DNA from: Guadua angustifolia
Taxonomy: Eukaryota > Streptophyta > Magnoliopsida > Poales > Poaceae
Direction of reading: 5' to 3'
Assembly (NCBI GenBank): GCA_036346375.1
Contig: CM070510.1
Location: 65,382,376 to 65,446,375 of the forward strand
Length of the DNA: 64,000 nucleotides
Part shown: one piece after another, positions 55,330 to 64,000 of the stretch
Position numbering within the stretch: the stretch's first letter is position 1
How the letters are laid out: the number at the start of each line of letters is the position of its first letter
Program-made: the position numbers and the translations under genes
The notes under the pieces: model-generated
Seen by the model: only the letters and a program-made list of their open reading frames with translations
Databases searched by the model: none
What the model was told of the DNA's origin: nothing

Positions 55330-56450
55330 ATTTTCCGAAATTACAACACATTCAAATAAAATTATACGATTTGTCGCAAAGATATTTTTTAAAGAAAACC
55401 GAATTCCTTCCTTCGCAAAAAGGTCCGGATTTCGACATTACAATGGTAGTAATGTGGCGGCGCCGCTACCACGTGTCTAGTATTTACACCCTCGGCTCCA
55501 AAGCACCAACATCGAGCACGCTCGAACACGATCATATTCTCCAATGTATTGAATCCTTTCTAAACATATCATATTTATATTAGCACAATCGAAGCTGATT
55601 GCTAGCTCATATATGCTACTGTCCACGTATATATGGCCTATGATATCTCTACTACTTCTAATTACGACTTGGTGGCAGCGGTCTGTTCTTCACTTTCCAC
55701 ATGCTTCTCACGTGCAAAGAAAAAATGAACTGAATGCATTCACGTTCCCAGAAAAAATAGATCTAGGAAACTGAAAAAAGGAAACCAGTCTCCATCGCAT
55801 CATCCTCCACTGTAAAGACCGCACTCACCTTCCAACCCCCCACCAAAAACCGTTGTTCCTCAGCCACTCCCTCCTCGATGCGGCGCAGCGCTAGATCTGC
55901 CTAGCCTCAGCCACTCCCTCCACGACATAGCGCGTCCCTGGTCGTCCCTCTCTCTATGGTGTGGCGCGGGCTCCGACCACCACTGCTCCTGTTCCGCTTC
56001 CCCACGAAGAGGCTTGATTTGACCCACGAGGTCCGTGATTCGGTATCCCTCCTCTTTTGATTTGACCCACGAGGTTCGTGCAGGAGCGGATCTGATTAAT
56101 CAAGGTGGCAGTGGCGCCTTAGATCCGGTGTGGCGGCATTTCGCGGGAGAGGCGGAGGGAAGGTTGGACGCTGCGGGAGGAAGCACCCAGTGCCGTTAGG
56201 GGCTGCGGCTGAGGAATTCGCGCCGAAGAAGAACGCGCCGGCCGCAATGGCGGGGAAGATTTCAGGGCCCGTGGAGGCAAATGTGATAGGGGACTGGTTA
56301 CAGAAGAGGCAGTAGCGGCGGCCGCTGTGGCCGAGAATGCTGTCGCAGTACCCGCAGGTGCGTGCATGGCATGGGTGTTTGACTTCCGCTTCTCCATTGC
56401 GCTTGATGTTCTTTTGGGGCGCAAAAAAGCTCAAGGCAAGATTCCGTCTT
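55330..56450. other. Spacer; no confident gene
   Basis: A - strand frame at 56096-56434 has a Cys pattern, CGYCDSILG..GRRYCLFC, and a Pro/Ala-rich tail. I cannot relate it to a family and it lacks supporting neighbours. The region 55840-56300 is GC-rich with duplicated 'gatttgacccacgaggt(c/t)cgtg' near 56016 and 56059, and might be the 5' part of an unrecognised transcript. Confidence 0.35.
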
Positions 56451-56459
56451 GTGCTCGTC

Positions 56460-56800
56460 GGGACTTCTTGATGGTTCTTCTTTTGCTTCTCGATGGCTCT
56501 TTAGGGGGTTTCTTGAGGGTTCTTGCTGCGGGATGGTTTGCATTTCCGCCATTTCAGAGCTTGCTCTGCCTTGGTTTTGAACGACATTTGCGCAATTTCT
56601 TGATAGTTCTTGCGGTTCGGACATTGGTACTTGATGATGGTTCTTGATGCTGGTGAAGAACAACATGACATTCTGTGTAGTTTCTTGAATGTTCTTGGCG
56701 TTCGGTTGTTAGGAATTTCTTGATGTTTTTGGGGAATTAGGCTGTACAATGTAGTATCTGTATTGGGCTACAGATTTCTTGATGGTTCTTGGGGTTAGGA
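56460..56800 (+). repeat. Interspersed 'ttcttgatggttctt' motif cluster
   Basis: The motif TTTCTTGATGGTTCTT, or close variants, recurs about seven times at irregular spacing. The function is unknown. It breaks any long frame. Confidence 0.55.
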
Positions 56801-57034
56801 ATTTGTCTATTGGGGAATCATATCTGCTGCTCTAAGGTTTCTATCGTCTACGTGGGTACACTCTGTTTTGGAATTTCTACAGTAACGTTTAGTTCTTTGC
56901 AACAGTATATGCTACTTTTGTGAGCATGTCTCTTTCGGTTCATTATTTGCTTTGACATGCTTTTGTAGTTTAAAGAGATGCAACTCTCGGCTGAAAATAT
57001 TAGAAGAATAAAAGTAGAGAACTCTTTGTTCTTG

Positions 57035-57295
57035 ATGCTTGCGGATTTGTAGGATGCTGAAAGTTGTAGGATTTGTAGGATGCTGAAAGTTGTATGTCTG
57101 TTATCGGGATGCTTGTTGTGTTCATTCATAGTTTCTCTCTGTGCATCACTTAAGGATTTGTAGGATGCTAAAAGTAGTATGTCTGTTGTTGGGTCGCTTT
57201 TGTGGGATCATAATGATTCTTAGGATATGACCTAATGGAATTGCTTTTGTGGGATCATAGTGATTCTTAGGATATGGCCTGATGAAATTCTTAAA
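57035..57295 (+). repeat. Local tandem duplications
   Basis: 'gatttgtaggatgctgaaagttgta' occurs at 57043 and 57069, with a third diverged copy near 57153, each of the last two followed by 'tgtctgtt(a/g)t'. Next to it, 'gcttttgtgggatcataRtgattcttaggatat' is repeated at about 57198 and 57243. The units are about 26 and 45 bp. Confidence 0.7.
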
Positions 57296-60200
57296 AATCA
57301 TCATTTCTGATTCATCGTAAGGCACTTGTAGAAAGTCAAGGGTTGGTAGCTCAAGATTTCTTCGTAGCCTAATGGAAGATTTCTCTGTTTTCCTTATAGA
57401 AAATTGGACAAAATATCTTCATAGGACTTCCCTGCATTTCAAGTGTGAATAAACCTATAAGGTCGTAATCATGGTTCAGAAATCTTGAGCTACCTTTTTT
57501 GTGGTTAATCAGCCAAAATCTGCTCATTAAAAATTTCTCACTCTATTGGTAACTTTTGTGTTTGTACCTTATTGTCATGCGGTCATAATTCTCAAATTGC
57601 TTTTAATTGATATTGAATATCAACCATTTGTGATTGTAGACTCATCTTCGTATACTTGGCAATGAAATTTGTGTTGGCAACGGTGACAACTGTCACATAT
57701 ATTTGGACAACCAAGCTGTTAACAGGAATCTATGCATGTTGCGGTATCTTGAGGTCTTTTAATGCTTCTGCATTGTTAGAATGTAGTTATGCTGTTTTGT
57801 TTCTTGGCTTCTTCAATAAACAGTGTGTTGTTTCTTGTTCCAGCAAGGAGGTCCATGTGAGTTAGAGGTCACAGGCCAAAATGAATCTCACATGAATAAA
57901 AATGTACAAGTTAAAGTTGTTTATGGATTGAAAAAAAGAGGTGCTTGAACTCTTTACATCATAGACAAGGTTTTGATTAAAATGTTATCCAAGTCATGTT
58001 ACAATGTAACTATTTATTTTTTGATCTCCTGGAACGTATACCAAGAATATCATTTCTAAATATGTTCTAATATCATGAATGCCTTATGTACTATGTACAA
58101 TATATTTGGTTTTAATTCATGTCGGAGGAGAAACCATTAAAACTTGTGTAATCGGGAGAAATAGATGTTTGATCTTGTTGCACAATTTTCTTTTATTGCT
58201 TGACTTTTATGTTTTGTTACCAATTGTATTTTTCATAGCAACGCCCGAGCATTGAACTAGTTAGCAATAACGCAAAAGTATAAAATTAACTAGTTGATTT
58301 CAAATGGCATCCTCACCATGGCGACAGCGTGTCCTATGATGCAGCATGGCATCGGTTCCGACGGTTGGTGCTTTGATTTGGTGGTATCACGGTGCTATCA
58401 GATGACTATCTATTTGGCAACCACGCTAAGCTATGACACTAATACCGAACATCAAGACGTACGTGAATCAATGGTCGAAGAACTGGACGTATGCCAAGGC
58501 ATGAAATAACACCGATCACAACAATGTGTGAAACGATGGCTGAAGTTTGATTGATGCTAATCCCACTAAAAGTGAGACATCGGTTGGATTAGAAAAATAG
58601 AAAATTAGAGAAAGGCTAAATAAATTCGACAACTGAATTGATCAAGAAACATCAAACAACAACTTTTAAAGCGTGAATGGCCTTTACTCGGGAGCACTCT
58701 TGTGCTAATAACATGTTATTTATCAAGGTAAATGTTGACTAAGGAAGATCGCATAAACACGAGATTAGAATAAAGACACAAGATATAAACTCTAAACTCT
58801 CTCCTTTTTATTGATATTTGCTAGTGTCAGGGGCGGAGCTAGGCCTCAAGCCACTGGGGTCTAGGTCCGAGACCTAGCTCAAATAGTGTAAATTACTTTT
58901 CACATTTGTTTGGACCCTAGGTCTGTCGTGCCCAAGATTAGCAAGGTGAGAATTCTACTCTCAACAGAGTAGTGCAAGTAATCAGAATTGAGCAGTACCA
59001 GTACTTGCTTGTGCTTGGGTTGTGTAGGCAATTTTGATGCATCTATATTTAGGGGCAGTTACAGTGACTTACAACACATAATTTTGATGAATTGTGTCTA
59101 TTTTGTTACCATGAAAGCTACAAAGGTGAGAATTGTGCGGTTAGCATCTAGCATTGCTACCAATGTTCATGTCATGTTAATATGTTCCACTGCATTTGAC
59201 TTTGTGATCTTCTAGTACATGGTTCAATGAGTTGCTTATCGTAGTCGATCCTTGCATCTTAGGTGCCATTGTTCGTGTAGAATTGTGGATTCACACTGGC
59301 TTGTTGGGACGTTTCTTTATCATCTACAGAAATTTTAGATTCTAGTTTGTTGTTGGCCTTACAGTTAGTCTGTTAAATTTGTGGTTTTGCACCTACAGCC
59401 CCAGTTCTTCTATTTAGCTTCTACATATGTTATCTATATATAGCATGATCGTAATTCTACTCTCTTTTTTAAGGAAGGACACCATTTTTTTTCTCAGAGG
59501 AATTAGATTGGGATAGTTTTAGTTTCTAGTTATTGGTAATTATATCAAATAAATGCGATCTCTGTGCATCAGTTGTACTACAAGCAAATTATTGTCCATT
59601 ATACTGTCATTATCTGTTTCTGCTACCTCTTGTTCTGTTTCCAGTCAATTATCATAGAGTTATAAATAGATTGCAGAAATGTAGTAAAAAAAAAGATATG
59701 CCCTATATCACTAGTTTGTAGTTTTGTTTTAGAAAGGATATCTTTAAATTTTTCGTCATATAAAAAAAGCACGAGTTTTTTTTTATGGAGAAAAGGAGCA
59801 TGAGTTTCGATGTATATTGCATTGTCTACTCTTATGTTTGTCATATTGTGGTTGTATTCCGAATTGGGTTTAATTGATTGGACTCAATTTGGTTTGAATG
59901 CTTTGAAGATTACAAGATTTTACAACGTTTTCAAAATATGATGTTACATTCTTGTTTTGCAATTTGCATTAATAATTAACTTGTAATTTTGTGTCCCTAA
60001 TTAGATACACAATTTCAATTTTGCAGGTTTAGGTTCTTGTACTATTGTTGACGACAATATGATTGACTCGGATGCACCAAACCTTCATAGGTTAGGTGTT
60101 AATTTTGTATTGCTCCACTACGTTATATTGTTTTTGACATGTTTTATCTATTTTATTGTATCGTTAAGTATGAAGTTCAAATTTATTTTTAATTGTGCAT

Positions 60201-61440
60201 TTGTATAGTGTTTCTGTTGTACCTCAGTGTGGGTAATATTTGGTGTTAGTTATTACTACTTAGTTTTCGGTCGAGACCTGATAGAATCCTGCCCCACCGT
60301 TGGCTGGTGTGTGTACAATATACCCCTATATCCTACTTATGTACGAGAGAGGAAAGAGGAGGGCAACTTCACTTGCGGGAGAAGAAAGTTAGATCTAAAA
60401 TAATCTATTAGAACCCTGAATCCTAATTAAAAATCATAGAAATTTATTTAGAAAAATGTTCGCACGTGTATAGAATAGAATATTCCACGACAGACACAAC
60501 AAAGACAATATTTTACCGCCGCTGGTTTTTTTGAACTGCGCACTCCAACGACTGTGAACCACTTCTTTGGCTAAAAATTTCCATAGAGACTTCGGAGTAG
60601 AGGCTTGAACACTACTTTTTATGAGCTTTATATATAGCTATGCAAGAACTACTTGTGTGTGCCGACAGAAATATGAGATACACTCTGGTTTTTATTACTC
60701 TCTTCGATCGAAAAGAGGAGTAGCTTTTGGTTTTTCCAAATCAATAAGATGTCACTTTGACCACTGAAAACGACAATGAACTATATATGACTTATTGGCA
60801 GGGACTCTGCGGCGCTAGGGCTCAAAATACTTATACATGAAAAATAAAACCATACTGTTATAACAAAAAAAATATATCCTCGTTTATAATTAAGTTGCAG
60901 AAAACATGTAGCAGTATTTTCCCGGCAAATTTAAGTTATATCATCTGGATTGGCTAAGTATTATATATCCCAGTCTGGCTCTGGCCTCACTGAGACAGTT
61001 GCACAAGTAGCACGAAGGACAAATGGAATACTAGATTGTACTGCAGGGCAGCACAGCAACAGGCATCAAGTATGGTCTGGTCTGGGGTCACTCATCACAA
61101 TCACTTTGCTATGGTTTGGTTCCAATAATGCAGCCAAAGTTAGCTGCAGAAAGAATTAAAGAATGAGAGCAGCTAAGGGTTTTCGCTGGTGGGTGGTAGT
61201 CAAACATCGAACTCCTGCTCAGCTCAGGCGCCTCCATTATTATGAAGCCTCGCTCAATCGGCCCCGGCCGGAAAGGAAAAACTATCAGCGACAAATGTGA
61301 TCCCCTTCCGGATGGAGACCTTGGAACTATACGATATACATAAAGGTTAGTCAATGCGTCCCTCGTTCGTTTGCGAAATTTGTCAAGTACAGAAAGTACA
61401 GTGTAGTCTACGGATAACTATGGCTCACCATGCACATGGA
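57296..61440. other. Spacer with no recognised gene
   Basis: The region is AT-rich with many short frames and no recognisable protein. A 'caggggcggagctaggcc' stretch at 58828 resembles one end of a hAT-type MITE, but the other end was not found. Possible exon-like structure around 57656-57850 and 58988-59215 could not be linked into a gene. Confidence 0.4.
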
Positions 61441-61482
61441 AAAGAGAAGAGAAGAGAAGAGAAGAGAAGAGAAGAGAAGAGA
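61441..61482 (+). repeat. (AGAAG)n microsatellite
   Basis: About eight pentanucleotide units of GAGAA type. Confidence 0.88.
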
Positions 61483-61789
61483 GATCCACGAGTGCTCTGC
61501 GTTTTGTTTAATAAAAGTAAGGGAATTGCACCGATCCTAAAGTAACATGAGTGGTTATATATATACTGATGCATTTGTGACAGTGAAACTAAGCTCTTTG
61601 ATTATTTAGCATATCAGATGTTTGCTTTTCATTGCAGCATATATAGAAGCATCTCTCTTTAAATAACATGCTGTTGAGCGCAATTTTTTTTTCTCCAAAG
61701 AACTACCGTTGAGCAATTTCTGGGATGCATTTCTGTGTAAGAAATAACTCTTGTTAAAGATACGAATCTGCTGAACTCGGTATTGTAAT
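61483..61789. other. Spacer, nothing recognised
   Basis: AT-rich sequence with no gene or repeat structure that I can support. Confidence 0.4.
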
Positions 61790-62101
61790 TAGGGCCATAA
61801 AAAAGCTTGAGGTTCGCGAGCCGCTCGAACTCAACTCACTCTAGGCTCGATTCGAGCTCGACTCTTGATCCCTAGCTAGTGAGTCTCAGTAAATTTAAGA
61901 ATCAATTATTAAATATTACTACATATTAACTCGTATCGAGCTTACTCGAGCTCGAGCTTTTTTTATTGTTGAAAATTAGTGTGAATTGAATTGTTGATTG
62001 TTATTAAGTTTACTCGAGCTTGGGCCAAGCCGAGCTCGAGTCTAGGTCTAGATTCGGATCCCAACTCAAACTAGCTCAAGCTCAACTCGTTTAGGGCCCT
62101 A
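61790..62101. mobile_element. hAT-type MITE, 312 bp
   Basis: The ends are TAGGGCCATAAAAAAGCTTG and, inverted, TAGGGCCCTAAACGAGTTG. The flanking octamers ATTGTAAT (61782-61789) and ATTGCAAC (62102-62109) match at 6 of 8 positions, consistent with an aged hAT duplication. Subterminal 'ctcgagctcgagct' repeats fill both ends. No coding capacity. Confidence 0.75.
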
Positions 62102-62980
62102 ATTGCAACGTCTATGAATGGGCTACATCCTTCAGAAATGAGGGAAATCCTTGGGCTTAATACGAAAGATTGCAGAACGCACAAGATTGTGATCAGATAA
62201 CAAAAAGAAGATCAGCCTAATAATAAGAAAGACCAAGCATGGAACGAGACCTGGCCATGGTCACCATAGGCGGAATCGGTCTTAGACTTTAATCTGCACT
62301 TGAAAATAATGGCCGGGAAAGCACAAGCTCGCAGCCATCCATTTGCCAACTTGTACTAGCAGTAGCAGACAACGCTACTGCATCTGCATCATGGCTGCCT
62401 GCCTAAGTTTAGCTCTCGACAACGACAATTCTTTACTCGATACATCCTTAGCCCATAATCTGTCGCTAGCTCCTCCGATGGGTTATATCTTTTGATGGCT
62501 AAAGGCGAATAATTGGAGCACTTTGTGTGATAGATTTTACAGGGCCGCCAATACATGTAACTGGCTGATACAATACTATATATGCTCATGCATGCGTTCT
62601 TGTCGTTTAAATGGATGGGCAAATAAATTAACCACGGGAAATTAGAAGGAAAAATGATGGAGAGATTACAAATTGGATTGTTGAAGACATGAGGACGCTG
62701 TAGTTAAGCGTGTGATTCTGTCTTTATGAAGTGTGATCCAGAGGGGAGCAGCTGAAGTGTACAGTGAATCAAGTACGAGTGCAGAAAATAATTCTGAACC
62801 CATATACACCATACAGTGAGCAGACAGACTCCAGTCTAGAGTGATCATCATTTTGCACAGCAAGCTTCATAATAGGTTCATAAATCGTGTGGAAAGATTG
62901 TTCGCCTTCCTTTTCTCTTTGCCACATTCCAGAATACATATAGGGATTAATAAAATCCCTTAATGGGAGTGTATAGGTAT
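62102..62980. other. Spacer with no recognised gene
   Basis: Only short frames without recognisable motifs; the - strand ones near 62389-62863 look incidental. Confidence 0.4.
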
Positions 62981-63260
62981 CATCCGGATGTTTTTTTGGT
63001 TGAAATCACCCAAATCTAGAACCATTGGATTTCAGATCCAAATTCACCGGGCCGTTGGATCAAATCATACGATTGGATATAATCGATACTCCCGAACATC
63101 CAAATTCACTGAGCCGTTGGATCAAATCATAGGATCGGATCCAAATTCACCGGGCCGTTGGATCAAATCATAGGATCGGATGTAATCGATACTCCCGAAT
63201 CTCAACAATGATCCAATGGTTCTAGATTTGGGTGATTTCAACCAAAAAAACATCCGGTTG
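62981..63260. mobile_element. Foldback-type element with 50-bp inverted ends and internal tandem repeats
   Basis: 62981-63030 is a near-perfect reverse complement of 63211-63260 (catccggatgtttttttggt and its partner). Between them the block 'atccaaattcaccgggccgt' followed by 'tggatcaaatcata' occurs three times (63037, 63098, 63138), along with two copies of 'taatcgatactcccgaa'. No open frame and no certain target duplication. Confidence 0.78.
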
Positions 63261-64000
63261 ATATTTATAAAACTGTAAAGATCTCCGGGAATATCGAGGA
63301 TTCGGGAACATCTCAAGCAAGAAAACCATCGAGCTGAAGATTTGGAGGAATAGCCTCAAAATCTCCTAGAAACCGAAACAAAGATCGATGGATCTCATGC
63401 GTGGAGTTCCTCGCCCCTCGATCGATCTCGCCGTGCACGTCGGCGGCCGGAATAACGGCCGCGAGGCATCCAGGGCTTGCTGGTCGGGCGGCGGCGGCCG
63501 CGGCCGTAGTATACTCGCATCACGTTGATGACTGGGCCCCATGCTGACCGCGCCCACATGTCTGCGAAACCATGGATAGAAATCTCGCCGAAAACCGGCG
63601 AAATTTCGGATTTCAGACCCTTTTTCGATAAAATTTCCCTAAATTTTGCCAAAATCTTGGGATTTTTAACCGGTTTTAAAACTTTTATAGTCAGATTTGA
63701 CCGGATTTGATCCAATAACATTTAAGAAGTCATCTTTTATGAAAATTTGTAGAAAAATTGAAATTTTAAAATGTTTTAAAATTTCGGTAAAAATGCTATT
63801 AGATTTTTATAAAATTTTACAAGTTTTATAATGATTTGAAAATTTTATGGTACTATATTTAGTAGTTTAGAATCATACATCATTTTTTAAAAATAATTTA
63901 ACTTCATTTGTTATCTTTAAAAAATCAAAATCAGAATGAACATAATTAGGATAGTAACTTTGTCAGAATTTTATAAATTTAGTCGAGTGTGATTATGATC
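63261..64000. other. End of window; no gene supported
   Basis: A GC-rich patch (63400-63560) is followed by AT-rich DNA with repeated 'aaaattt' and 'gaaatttcgg' motifs. The frames at 63366-63721 overlap on both strands and look incidental. A repeat element could continue past the window edge. Confidence 0.4.

Noticed and set aside
56096..56434. Possible small Cys-rich protein on the - strand
   Set aside because: The CX2C pairs could be chance in a short GC-rich frame. I recognise no family and there is an equally long frame on the same strand in another phase.
58828..58960. hAT-like terminus 'caggggcggagctag'
   Set aside because: Only one end is convincing. Without a partner end or target duplication I do not call an element.

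Overview
This is a plant nuclear genomic window, most likely from a grass (Poaceae). It has AT-rich intergenic DNA, GC-rich first exons, GT-AG introns, dense Stowaway/Tourist/CACTA/hAT miniature elements, and Ty3/gypsy and LINE debris. I cannot name the species. Only two genes look intact: a CDPK-related kinase (CRK) of 11 exons on the + strand (21877-35759, reconstructed as 618 aa with every exon junction in phase), and an intronless SAUR auxin-responsive gene on the - strand (50878-51261). Nearly everything else is mobile DNA, its relics, or unassigned spacer.

Layout. 1-6.9 kb: a long imperfect inverted repeat (arms 294-782 and 2557-3360) whose spacer holds a Stowaway and a small CACTA-like element, then a TIR element and a LINE ORF2 relic. 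7.0-20.3 kb: one Mutator-like element (MULE, 7011-20309, 13.3 kb) with a perfect 9-bp target-site duplication and long terminal inverted repeats. It carries a MULE transposase and a plant mobile domain (PMD) gene, both on the - strand. A 1.06-kb hAT element with a perfect 8-bp duplication sits inside its left inverted repeat, and a ~5.5-kb segment with most of the transposase and the PMD gene is present twice in tandem. The second unit begins with the last bases of the hAT element, so the hAT insertion came first. The two units are identical over hundreds of bases but differ by clustered small indels near CG/CNG motifs, which may be a sequence-quality artefact.

20.3-36 kb: the CRK gene. Its 7.6-kb first intron is inflated by a degenerate Ty3/gypsy element (22879-28038) of probable Tat type. 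Other introns hold a Stowaway MITE, a probable solo LTR and a 44-bp LINE scar. 36.2-40.0 kb: a deleted Ty3/gypsy element with 0.9-kb LTRs, a methionine-tRNA-type primer-binding site, and a protease relic whose active site is duplicated by a 40-bp tandem repeat. 40-50.8 kb: spacer with CACTA-type repeats, a 5'-truncated LINE with a 15-bp duplication (43663-44300), and a nest of two or three DNA elements (46223-47643).

50.9-64 kb: the SAUR gene, a small hAT-like MITE, a degenerate ~90-bp tandem array, a tRNA-like sequence with a T-rich tandem duplication, unassigned DNA, a hAT MITE and a foldback element. The CRK and SAUR genes have no visible functional link. The biology of the window is layered transposition around and inside a conserved kinase gene.
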